64,000 nucleotides of DNA, taken from the NCBI GenBank assembly GCA_030949985.1, contig JAUZRX010000010.1:211148-275147 (forward strand). The letters run 5' to 3'. Within the stretch, counting starts at the first letter, position 1. Each line of letters starts with the position of its first letter. The DNA comes from Acidobacteriota bacterium. Its GTDB lineage: Bacteria; Acidobacteriota; Polarisedimenticolia; J045. This document shows, in pieces, positions 1-8,092 of the stretch. The notes under the pieces were generated by a model. That model was not told the DNA's origin. It was given only the letters and a program-made list of their open reading frames with translations, and did no database searches. Made by a program: the position numbers and the translations under genes.

Positions 1-480
1 CGAGACCTCGCGCTCTTCGAGGAGTTGGTGCCGCGACTGGGCGGCGCGTTCACCCCGCCCCTCGGCCGCCTTGCCCTTGCGCTTCTTGGGCCGGCGACGG
101 ATCTCCTTGGCCCCCTCCTCACCCGGGGCCAGGGGTACCGCCGAGGCTGGCGGGGGGGCCGCGGGGCGAGGCCGGGAAGGGGGCCGTGGAGGACCGCTGG
201 GACCACCGGAGGGGCGACGCGGCGGCGCCTCACCTCTCTCGCGAGCCTGGTTGACCACCAGAGGCCGTCCACCGATCCGACGCTCGTTCATGCCTTCCAC
301 CGCGGCCTGCGCCATTTCCGGCGTTTCCAGGGAAACGAAGGCGAATCCGCGGGGACGGCCGGTTTCCCGGTCGGTGACGACGTGAACATCCGTGACTGTT
401 CCGTAAGAGGAGAACAGTTCACGCAGTTCCTCGTTGGTCGTGGAAAAAGGGAGGTTGCCGACGTAAAGACGCGTTGCCAT
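1..480 (-). CDS. RRM-domain RNA-binding protein (3' end cut by window)
   Basis: A cytoplasmic single-RRM protein of the bacterial RNA-binding/RNA-chaperone type. It reads from an ATG at 480 to the window edge without a stop (160 codons seen). The RRM fills residues 4-78 and has both signature motifs: RNP2 LYVGNL near residue 5 and RNP1 RGFAFVS near residue 49. The rest is a low-complexity Pro/Arg/Gly tail followed by a Lys/Arg patch (RRRPKKRKGK), which probably adds non-specific RNA affinity. Short RRM proteins with basic tails are common in cyanobacteria and delta/acidobacterial genomes, often cold-responsive; the target RNA cannot be deduced. The C-terminus lies outside the window. Confidence 0.9.
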   Translation of the reverse strand, partial: MATRLYVGNLPFSTTNEELRELFSSYGTVTDVHVVTDRETGRPRGFAFVSLETPEMAQAAVEGMNERRIGGRPLVVNQARERGEAPPRRPSGGPSGPPRPPSRPRPAAPPPASAVPLAPGEEGAKEIRRRPKKRKGKAAEGRGERAAQSRHQLLEEREVS

Positions 481-638
481 GACTGAGGGGACTCGATCCC
501 AGAATGCACGCCCGGCCACCATTGGCCCGGAGTGGTCTGGAGCATTAAACCCCAAGCGGGACCGGCGGTAAAGGCCCTTTGTGGAGATCCTTCCGCCGGA
601 CGACCCGGGGACGGATGCTATCCTGTCCCGGAACCGGG

Positions 639-738
639 GGAAGCGAGAGGGGTCTGGTGACCTCCGCGGCCTTCAAAGCCGTCCGCTCCGGTGGTCGCGC
701 CATCGGAGGGTGGGTTCGATTCCCACACGCTTCCGCCA
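639..738 (+). tRNA. selC: tRNA-Sec (anticodon UCA)
   Basis: Selenocysteine tRNA that decodes UGA. The acceptor strand GGAAGCG pairs with CGCTTCC, followed by an encoded G-CCA 3' end. The anticodon loop CTTCAAA carries TCA at 673-675 inside a GCGGC/GCCGT stem. The variable arm is very long (roughly 686-708, CTCCGGTGG paired with CCATCGGAG) and the T arm is GTGGG-TTCGATT-CCCAC. The 100-nt length, long variable arm and UCA anticodon together separate it from tRNA-Ser and ordinary suppressors. The eighth acceptor pair expected in bacterial tRNA-Sec is an A/A mismatch. A possible -10 (TATCCT) lies at 619-624. No selA, selB or selD is in the window. Confidence 0.95.
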
Positions 739-821
739 AACGCCCCCACCGGGGCCGTCCAAGGGCCGCCGGCCTTTCCCGCCCGGTTGATTCGCCCCCG
801 GGCGGGGGCGAGATTGACGAG

Positions 822-1871
822 GTGAGCGCCCTGGCCCCCATCGCCCGGCTTCGCCCCGGTACGCAGGCGCTCTACGCCGCCGTGCTGATGGCGGCCGTCA
901 CCACCTCGGGCGTGCTCCGTTCGTTCCACGACCAGACCCCCCGCCTGTTCCCCGGCGCGTTCGGCGACATCCTGGCCCTGGGCACCTTCGCCCTGCTGGC
1001 CCTGCACCTCCTCCAGCGGCGTGACGGACGGGACCTGCTGGGCGAGGCGGCCCGCCCCACGGGGCTGCGGGCCGAGGTGGCGATTCCGCTCCTGACGGTG
1101 GTGCTGGCTGAAAAGTGGGTCTCGATCGATCTGCTGGCCTCGGCCTGGAACTGGATCGACTCCCGCCTGAGCGATCCCCGGCTGGCCGACGCGGCCTACC
1201 GGGGCTGGACCGCCCTGGCCTTGATGGGCGTCGCCCTGGCAGGGACCTGGGTGCTGCGGCAAAGCCGCCACCGGCTGGCCCGCACCCTCGAGTGGAACCG
1301 GCTGCGGAGGGCCGTGCTGCTGGCCGGGGCCGGCTTTGCCATCACCGCCACGGCGGCCTGGGCGCTGGTCCTGGCCACCGGCGCCTGGTCGCCCCCCTAC
1401 CGGGGCCTGCCCCTGGCGGTGGGACTCGCCGTGGGCGTCAGCCAGGCCGTGCGGGGAGCGGCGGAGGAATTTTTCTACCGGGGATTGATTCAAACCGGAT
1501 TGGTCCGCCTGCTGGCCGAGACCGGCATGGGGGAAGGGCGCATGCCCCGGCTGCTGGCGATCCTCACCGTGAGTACGGGATTCGCCGTCGAGCATTACGA
1601 TCCCGGCATGACGCCGGCCGGCAACCTGCGGCCCCTGCTTTTTGTCCTGGTGCTCTCGGCGACCCTGGGCACCCTGCTCGAAGTCTCACGGAATCTCTAC
1701 CTGGTGATCGCCCTGCACGTGCAGATCAACCTGCTCGTGGCGGGACTCTGGCCCCTGCCCCTCGGACCGGAGGGCCAGCCCCTGCTTCCGGCCGGCACGC
1801 TGGTGGCGCTGCTGCTGGCGGTCGTCTTCGCCGGGGTCGTGCTCCGCCACCGCCGCCGGGGCTTCGCCTGA
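822..1871 (+). CDS. CPBP-family (CAAX-type) intramembrane metalloprotease
   Basis: Polytopic membrane protein of 349 residues. Family motifs are visible: EExxxR at 215-220 (EEFFYR), a second His in FAVEHY near 258, and HVQIN (HxxxN) near residue 305, all within hydrophobic segments as expected for the glutamic-type CPBP/Rce1 fold. In bacteria such proteins process prenylated or bacteriocin-related peptides or have regulatory roles; the substrate here is unknown. The GTG at 822 is chosen because the frame upstream runs through tRNA-Sec and cannot be coding there; a G-rich stretch lies just upstream. It stands alone between the tRNA and convergent small genes. Confidence 0.8.
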   Translation: MSALAPIARLRPGTQALYAAVLMAAVTTSGVLRSFHDQTPRLFPGAFGDILALGTFALLALHLLQRRDGRDLLGEAARPTGLRAEVAIPLLTVVLAEKWVSIDLLASAWNWIDSRLSDPRLADAAYRGWTALALMGVALAGTWVLRQSRHRLARTLEWNRLRRAVLLAGAGFAITATAAWALVLATGAWSPPYRGLPLAVGLAVGVSQAVRGAAEEFFYRGLIQTGLVRLLAETGMGEGRMPRLLAILTVSTGFAVEHYDPGMTPAGNLRPLLFVLVLSATLGTLLEVSRNLYLVIALHVQINLLVAGLWPLPLGPEGQPLLPAGTLVALLLAVVFAGVVLRHRRRGFA

Positions 1872-1914
1872 CGAACGGGGTGCGACCGCGGACGCCCGGG
1901 CGCGGGCCGGCGGG

Positions 1915-2181
1915 TCAGTTGAAGCAGATGTGGGCGGCCATTTCCTGGATGAAGCGGCGCGTGTCGAGCGGCTGGGCGTGGATCGTGCGCCCCATGTAAC
2001 GAATCGACACCGGGGCGACGCTCTCGTCGGTGGAGGCGATCAGTACCTGAGCCGAGACACCCGCCTCGAGACGCTCGAGGTCTTCCCGGGTGGCCGCGCG
2101 GCAGCGCCGGGGCAGACACTCGACGCTGCTGTTTTCTTCGGTGGTGCTGCCAAGAGGGTCTTCGCACTGGACGGTCTTCAT
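1915..2181 (-). CDS. hypothetical protein, 88 aa
   Basis: Small soluble protein with no recognised domain. It has two close cysteines (C20 and C25 region) and a C-terminal helix-like stretch (RRFIQEMAAHICFN). It starts 41 nt after the stop of the 109-aa gene upstream on the same strand, so the two probably form an operon read from the sigma-54 promoter at 2619-2635. A purine-rich AGGGGAA directly precedes the ATG, closer than usual for a ribosome binding site. It converges with the CPBP gene 43 nt away. Function unknown. Confidence 0.55.
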   Translation of the reverse strand: MKTVQCEDPLGSTTEENSSVECLPRRCRAATREDLERLEAGVSAQVLIASTDESVAPVSIRYMGRTIHAQPLDTRRFIQEMAAHICFN

Positions 2182-2222
2182 TTCCCCTGGACTCCTTTTT
2201 CTCTGGCTCTCGGAGCGGCTGC

Positions 2223-2552
2223 TCAGCCGGCCCGGGAGGCCTCCTGCTCATCGAGCATTTCCGAGAGGAAGCGATCGATCTCCCAGTCGACCTCACCGAT
2301 CATCACGGTGCCGTCGGGCAGGATCCCCGCACAGGCGCAGGGCACAGGATCCCGCACACCGTCCTCTTCGTCGTCTTCGAGGAAGAAATCGATCAAACGC
2401 TCACCGGGACGGGAAAGAAGGAGCCAGAGGTTCTGCCCCGAATCCCACGCCGCATCTCCGCCGACGACGAAACCGTCGACAGGTCGAAGCTGGTGGTGGC
2501 TCTGCTCCCCGCGGGTCGTGATCCTGGCTGTGGTCTGGGTTTCGGACTTCAT
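2223..2552 (-). CDS. hypothetical protein, 109 aa, sigma-54 controlled
   Basis: Soluble, acidic protein without a recognised domain. The middle is hydrophobic (NLWLLLSRPGERLIDFFLEDDEED) and is followed by a CxC pair in PCACAGI and an acidic end. The ATG at 2552 is preferred because a good GGAAGAGGGAAG ribosome binding site sits just before it; an in-frame ATG at 2573 is the alternative. It is first downstream of the near-consensus -24/-12 promoter at 2619-2635, with a leader of about 55 nt, and the 88-aa gene follows it. It is the most likely primary target of the neighbouring NtrC-type regulator. Confidence 0.6.
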   Translation of the reverse strand: MKSETQTTARITTRGEQSHHQLRPVDGFVVGGDAAWDSGQNLWLLLSRPGERLIDFFLEDDEEDGVRDPVPCACAGILPDGTVMIGEVDWEIDRFLSEMLDEQEASRAG

Positions 2553-2618
2553 CTTCCCTCTTCCTTGGGTCATCAAGTGCTCTCCCGGTTTCTCCGGCGC
2601 TTCCACGCCAGCCCGTAG

Positions 2619-2635
2619 AGCAACCCTCGTGCCAG
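2619..2635 (-). promoter_or_regulatory. sigma-54 (-24/-12) promoter
   Basis: On the minus strand the element reads CTGGCACGAGGGTTGCT. It matches the sigma-54 consensus TGGCACG-N4-TTGC(A/T) at every conserved base, with the correct GG to GC spacing. Transcription would start near 2608 and run into the 109-aa gene (ATG at 2552). An enhancer-binding protein with a GAFTGA loop is encoded immediately upstream, and inverted repeats lie 130-260 bp upstream. Confidence 0.88.
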
Positions 2636-2742
2636 CCCCCCCCGAGTGCTTGTCTGCCCCACTCTTCGGCAGCAAAGCCGCGAACTTTCGGGACTTTGCG
2701 CGGAATCTCCCCGGAGCGGGAGCGCGAGGACTCCGACTGGGG

Positions 2743-2758
2743 TGTCCGAATCAGGTCG
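2743..2758. promoter_or_regulatory. imperfect TGTCCG repeat, possible third enhancer site
   Basis: TGTCCGAATCAGGTCG matches the dyad at 2851-2866 (TGTCCGTATCCGGACA) at 12 of 16 positions. It lies about 140 bp upstream of the predicted sigma-54 start site. It is the weakest of three related sites and is listed because of its position. Confidence 0.4.
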
Positions 2759-2771
2759 CCTTGGGCCGGAA

Positions 2772-2796
2772 GGGGGTGTCAAATATTGACACCCCC
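2772..2796. promoter_or_regulatory. 25-bp perfect dyad, probable enhancer (UAS) site
   Basis: A perfect inverted repeat with 11-bp arms GGGGGTGTCAA and TTGACACCCCC around a central ATA. Its core has the form TGTC-N7-GACA. It lies about 165-190 bp upstream of the sigma-54 start site, the usual distance for an NtrC-type activator site. As RNA it would also fold into a strong hairpin, so a terminator role for the regulator gene, whose stop is at 2874, is possible; no T-run follows the hairpin on the minus strand. Confidence 0.65.
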
Positions 2797-2849
2797 TGTG
2801 GGCCGGGGATCCAACCAATTGGAATCAAAGGGATTACGGAAAGAAGGGC

Positions 2850-2867
2850 GTGTCCGTATCCGGACAC
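2850..2867. promoter_or_regulatory. dyad GTGTCCG/CGGACAC, probable second enhancer site
   Basis: Seven-bp arms GTGTCCG and CGGACAC are separated by TATC, giving TGTC-N8-GACA, close to the core of the 25-bp dyad at 2772-2796. It lies about 240-260 bp upstream of the sigma-54 start site and 7 nt beyond the stop codon of the regulator gene. Two TGTC/GACA dyads in a short intergenic stretch suggest paired binding by a dimeric activator. Confidence 0.55.
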
Positions 2868-2873
2868 CCGGCC

Positions 2874-4292
<1,419 letters not shown>

Positions 4293-4345
4293 GGGCTCGT
4301 CCTCGTCACGAGCTGGATGGGAGGAAGGCGGGTGGTGGCGCGGCC

Positions 4346-4900
4346 CTAACGCGACCCGCCCGCTCGGGAGGCGGGACCGCTCCGCGCCAGGATCTCGGAG
4401 ATCCTCCCGCAATTCTCCAGGATTTGCCCCAGACAGTCACGCACCTCTCGAGGAAGATCGAATCCCCGCATCAGGAGCCACTCCGCCGAACCGAGAATCG
4501 CGGTCACCGGACCGGCCAGGTCATGGCGCAGGTTGACGATGGCATCTTCGCCGGTCACGGCCTCCGCCACCACCAGCGCGACGCGCCCCCCGCCACGTTT
4601 CTCGAAGACCTCGATCCGGGCCGTCCCTCCCGGGCCGCCCGCGAAGGCCGGTCCGGGAGGGCGCTTGCCCGGATCGGCAGCCATCCAATCGGACCAGCCC
4701 TGCCGGCACCGCGCCTCGAACAGGGCCAGAACGTCGCTTCCCGGCTCGCCCAGCCCCTGCGCCGCGCCGTTGCGGGCCAACATCCGCCCCGCGTCATCGA
4801 TCAGCAGAGCCGGCCGGTCCAGCAGATGCAGCAGACTTGCCAGGACCTCGACGGAGACCCCCCTCTCCGGCACGACGCCGATCTTCCCGTCACAGTTCAT
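4346..4900 (-). CDS. histidine-kinase-like protein with PAS-like and DHp domains but no ATPase domain
   Basis: A 184-residue soluble protein. Residues about 15-113 look like a degenerate PAS sensor (ALLIDDAGRMLARNGAA). Residues 121-173 are a HisKA/DHp helix pair with phospho-acceptor H126 in NLRHDLAGPVTAIL. The reading frame then ends at a TAG; no N, G1 or G2 box of a HATPase_c domain follows in any frame before the regulator starts 53 nt later. The ATG at 4900 is used because GGAGGGGAG lies about 8 nt upstream; an in-frame GTG at 4918 lies within that site. By position it partners the sigma-54 regulator. It could be a phosphotransfer or phosphatase adaptor fed by another kinase, or a truncated kinase. 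Confidence 0.75.
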   Translation of the reverse strand: MNCDGKIGVVPERGVSVEVLASLLHLLDRPALLIDDAGRMLARNGAAQGLGEPGSDVLALFEARCRQGWSDWMAADPGKRPPGPAFAGGPGGTARIEVFEKRGGGRVALVVAEAVTGEDAIVNLRHDLAGPVTAILGSAEWLLMRGFDLPREVRDCLGQILENCGRISEILARSGPASRAGGSR

Positions 4901-5045
4901 TCGCGCACTCCCCTCCACTGTTCCCCCGCTGTCGACCCACCGCGGCAGTTTACGAATTCCCCGCGCCGATCGTCAACCGCGGCAGGAAGGGCCGCCCGGG
5001 CTTTTCGTTCCATAATCGGGCTCCCTGAGGAAAGGAAGACATGCC

Positions 5046-5690
5046 ATGGTCCACGACATTTCCCCACCCCTCTCCCCCGCGCTGGCGGTATGGCCCGGTG
5101 ACGTGGCCGTTCACCGGGAGGTCAGCATGGATATGCGTGACGGCGATGCGCTGAACCTCTCGGCGCTGCGCTGCACGGTACATGCGGGAGCCCACGCCGA
5201 CGCCCCCAGCCATTTCGGCGCCGGCGCCCCCAGCATCGAGCAACTCGACCTGGAAGACTTCATCGGACCGTGCCAGGTGGTGCGGGTGGAGGTCGGCGGC
5301 GGCACCGCGATCCGCCAGGAGGATCTGCCGGTCGCGATCACCGCCGAGCGCGTGCTCTTCGCCACCGGGACCCGCCCGGACCCGGAAGTCTTCACCGAGG
5401 ATTTCGCGGCCATCGATCCCCGCCTGGCCGAGAGCCTGGCCGACCGGGGCGTGCGCCTGATCGGCATCGACACGCCCAGCGTGGATCTCTTCGACGCCCC
5501 GGATCTGCCGACCCACAAGACCTGCCTGCGCCGCAACCTGCGCATCCTCGAAAACCTGGCGCTCGGCGGCGTGGAACCGGGCTTGTACGAGCTGATCGCT
5601 CTCCCCCTGCACCTGGTGGGGTTCGAAGCGTCGCCCGTTCGGGCGGTGCTGCGAGAGCAGCACGGCACCCGGCGGGGGGCAGGGGCATGA
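5046..5690 (+). CDS. kynB: kynurenine formamidase / cyclase-family metal hydrolase
   Basis: Soluble 214-residue protein of the KynB/cyclase superfamily, which hydrolyses N-formyl-kynurenine to kynurenine and formate in tryptophan degradation. Visible signatures are WPGD near residue 16 and the metal motif HAGAHADAP (H46, H50, D52), matching the family HxGTHxDAP pattern; a later GIDTPSVD block is also typical. Length fits the 200-215 aa family. A GAGGAAAGGA ribosome site precedes the ATG. Its stop overlaps the start of the lipoprotein gene (ATGA at 5687-5690). No other kyn genes are nearby, so another cyclic amide or ester substrate is possible. Confidence 0.8.
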   Translation: MVHDISPPLSPALAVWPGDVAVHREVSMDMRDGDALNLSALRCTVHAGAHADAPSHFGAGAPSIEQLDLEDFIGPCQVVRVEVGGGTAIRQEDLPVAITAERVLFATGTRPDPEVFTEDFAAIDPRLAESLADRGVRLIGIDTPSVDLFDAPDLPTHKTCLRRNLRILENLALGGVEPGLYELIALPLHLVGFEASPVRAVLREQHGTRRGAGA

Positions 5691-7030
5691 AGCCGGTCAC
5701 CCGGCCCCTGGTCCCGGCCGCGCTGCTGATGGCCGCCACCCTGGCCGGCCCCGGCTGCACCCGAACTGTTTCCAGCCCGGCTCCGCCGCCCCGGGTGCTG
5801 CTCGTCGGCATCGACGGGGCGGAGTGGGAGCTGATCCGACCGCTGGCTGCGGCCGGCGATCTGCCGGCCTTCCGACAGCTTCTCGAGGAAGGAGCCACCG
5901 GTGACCTGCGATCGTTAGCCGGCTACAACTCCCCGGCACTGTGGACCACGATCCTCACCGGGCGTCTGCCCGCCCATCACGGCATTCCCGGATGGACCCT
6001 CGAAGACGAACGGGGCGATCCGCAACTCGTAACCTCCAACATGCGCCGCGCACCGACACTGTGGGAGATTCTCGGTGCCGCCGGCCTGCGCTCGACGGTG
6101 GTCGGCCATCTGGCCACCTGGCCGGCCACTCCCATCGAGGGCTACCTGGTCACCAACTACTCGCCGATGGCCGTCACCCGCGGCGAAGGTGACCACGCCA
6201 GGACCGCCAATCCCCTCAAGGGAACCGTCTGGGAGGACGTCCCGGCGCAGGTTTTCCCGCCCTCCCTGCTGACGGAGGTCCTCCCCCTGCGCGTCGACAT
6301 GGCCGACGTGGGTGAAGAAGAGATGCGGTCCTTCATCTCCCGGCCACCGCCCGCCCCCGGAGCCCTCGAGGCGGACCTGCTCCACAGCCTGCGCTTCGCC
6401 CATGCGGCGGACAGGACTTATGCCGGCATTTTCGATCACCTGCGCGCCAAGGAGCGCACCGCTTTCGCCACGGTCTACTTCGGCGGCGTGGACGCGGTTT
6501 CCCACCGCTTCTGGCGCTTCATGGATCCGTCCCTCCAGGGAGCGTCCGACGTCGAGCGCGAACGCTACGGCAAGGTCATCGCCCGCTACTACGCGTTCGT
6601 CGATCGCTACCTGCAGCGCATCCTCCGCGACCTGGACTCCCGGACGACCCTGATCGTCTGCTCGGATCACGGGTTTCGGGCGGCCCGCAAGAAGGACTCG
6701 CGCCGCAACCGGGAGTATTCCGGCCGCCACCGGCTCCGTGGAGTCCTCGCCCTCTACGGTCGCGGTGTGCGGCGGCCGGCCGTCGTCGAAGACGCCCGGC
6801 TGGTCGACCTGGCCCCCACGATCCTGGCCCTGCTCGGTCGGCCGGCGGCCCGCGACATGCCCGGCCGCGTCCTCGCGCAGGCCCTCGATCCCCGGCTTGT
6901 CGATCGTCTCCCGGCCCCCGTCGCGACCTACCAGGCCCTCGCGCCCCGTCCCGCCGACCGGACTCCCCGACCCTCTCCCGTCGACGAGCAGATGCTCGAC
7001 CAGCTCCGCAGTCTCGGGTACGTGCAGTAG
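5687..7030 (+). CDS. alkaline-phosphatase-superfamily lipoprotein (phosphodiesterase/nucleotide pyrophosphatase type)
   Basis: A 447-residue protein. The N-terminus looks like a lipoprotein signal (hydrophobic stretch, then AGPGC with C24), though P at -2 is not ideal for the lipobox. The mature part begins with VLLVGIDGAEW (metal ligand D43), followed by the nucleophile region SPALWTTILTG (T87/T88). VYFGGVDAVSHRFW and CSDHGF supply the further metal ligands of the type I phosphodiesterase/AP fold. The likely role is hydrolysis of a phosphoester or phosphotransfer in the periplasm. It is translationally coupled to the KynB-like gene by ATGA overlap and ends convergent with korB. The substrate is not visible. 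Confidence 0.8.
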   Translation: MKPVTRPLVPAALLMAATLAGPGCTRTVSSPAPPPRVLLVGIDGAEWELIRPLAAAGDLPAFRQLLEEGATGDLRSLAGYNSPALWTTILTGRLPAHHGIPGWTLEDERGDPQLVTSNMRRAPTLWEILGAAGLRSTVVGHLATWPATPIEGYLVTNYSPMAVTRGEGDHARTANPLKGTVWEDVPAQVFPPSLLTEVLPLRVDMADVGEEEMRSFISRPPPAPGALEADLLHSLRFAHAADRTYAGIFDHLRAKERTAFATVYFGGVDAVSHRFWRFMDPSLQGASDVERERYGKVIARYYAFVDRYLQRILRDLDSRTTLIVCSDHGFRAARKKDSRRNREYSGRHRLRGVLALYGRGVRRPAVVEDARLVDLAPTILALLGRPAARDMPGRVLAQALDPRLVDRLPAPVATYQALAPRPADRTPRPSPVDEQMLDQLRSLGYVQ

Positions 7031-7075
7031 GCCCACGACCCCTGCCGCCCGACGGGCACGGAGGCCCCCGACCGA

Positions 7076-8092
7076 CTACTCGACGGTCCAGGTCGACGGA
7101 CCGGCCAGCAGCGCGGCCAGGTCGCGGGAGTCGCTCTGCTCGGCGCGGCGAATCTGCTCGTGGTGCAGATCCTCGAAAGCGGGCGCGGAGACGTCCCGCA
7201 GCACGCCGAGGGGCAACGGGAACTCCGGCGGCGCCAGGTGGGAGAGCAGGAAAGCCAGGGAGGGACTGGCCAGGGTCTCGTCGTGGACGATCAGGCGCGG
7301 ATCGGCGCCATCGTTCCAATCCACCACCTTGGGCCGGCCGCACTCCTCGAGAATCAGCGCCTTGCACCCGTCCTCGCCGAAGCGCAGGGGCTTGCCCTGC
7401 TCGAGGTAGACCACGTTGTCGACGCGCTCCTGCTTGCCGGTCACCTGGCTCCAGGCACCGTCATTGAAGATGTTGCAATTCTGCAGGATCTCGATGAAGG
7501 CCGCGCCCCGGTGACGGGCAGCGCGATGGATCATCTCCTGCAAGTGCCCCTTGAAACGGTCCGCCGTCCGCGCCACGAAGGTCGCCCCGGCGCCCAGGAC
7601 CAGCGAAAGCGGCTCAAAGGGCGGATCGATCGAGCCCAGCGGCGTCGACGCGGTGACCTTCCCCTGCTCTGAAGTGGGCGAGTACTGTCCTTTCGTCAGA
7701 CCGTAGATCCGGTTGTTGAACATCAGGATCTTCAGTCCCACGTTGCGCCGCAGGGCGTGCATCAGGTGGTTGCCGCCGATGGCCAGGCCGTCACCGTCGC
7801 CGGTGACGACCCAGACATCCAGCTCCGGCCGGGCGAGCTTGATGCCCGTGGCCAGGGTCGGAGCCCGGCCGTGTACACCGTGGATCCCGTAGGTTTCCAT
7901 GTAGTAGGGAAAACGGCTCGAACAGCCGATTCCCGAGACGATGACGAAGTTCTCCCGGGGCACGCCCATGGCCGCGAAAGCGGTCTGTACCGCGTTGAGG
8001 ATCGCGTAGTCACCGCAGCCCGGGCACCAGCGCACCTCGAGCCCCGAACTGAAATCCTTCTTCGTATAGCCGGGAACTTCGGGCGTGCTCAT
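7076..8092 (-). CDS. korB: 2-oxoacid:ferredoxin oxidoreductase, beta subunit
   Basis: The thiamine-diphosphate-binding subunit (338 aa) of a 2-oxoglutarate/2-oxoacid:ferredoxin oxidoreductase, which oxidatively decarboxylates a 2-oxoacid with CoA and reduces ferredoxin. CPGCGDYAIL near the N-terminus and GIGCSSRFPYY carry cluster cysteines; GDGDGLAIGGNH is the TPP/Mg motif, followed by MFNNRIYGLTKGQ. The ATG at 8092 overlaps the stop of korA (ATGA), so the true start is here and the longer open frame upstream is korA read in another frame. KorB-type subunits bind one [4Fe-4S] cluster. Electrons would pass to ferredoxin, linking it to NfnAB and the ferredoxin gene in this window. Confidence 0.95.
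   Translation of the reverse strand: MSTPEVPGYTKKDFSSGLEVRWCPGCGDYAILNAVQTAFAAMGVPRENFVIVSGIGCSSRFPYYMETYGIHGVHGRAPTLATGIKLARPELDVWVVTGDGDGLAIGGNHLMHALRRNVGLKILMFNNRIYGLTKGQYSPTSEQGKVTASTPLGSIDPPFEPLSLVLGAGATFVARTADRFKGHLQEMIHRAARHRGAAFIEILQNCNIFNDGAWSQVTGKQERVDNVVYLEQGKPLRFGEDGCKALILEECGRPKVVDWNDGADPRLIVHDETLASPSLAFLLSHLAPPEFPLPLGVLRDVSAPAFEDLHHEQIRRAEQSDSRDLAALLAGPSTWTVE

Noticed and set aside
487-510. GGGACTCGATCCC resembling a tRNA T arm upstream of tRNA-Sec
   Set aside because: No acceptor, anticodon or D arm can be paired around it.
579-821. N-terminal extension of the CPBP protein
   Set aside because: It would translate through tRNA-Sec; GTG at 822 is the first plausible start after the tRNA.
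1915-1917. TGA stop of the 88-aa gene as a possible selenocysteine codon
   Set aside because: Read-through would run into the CPBP gene's antisense strand, and no SECIS-like hairpin or conserved extension is visible.
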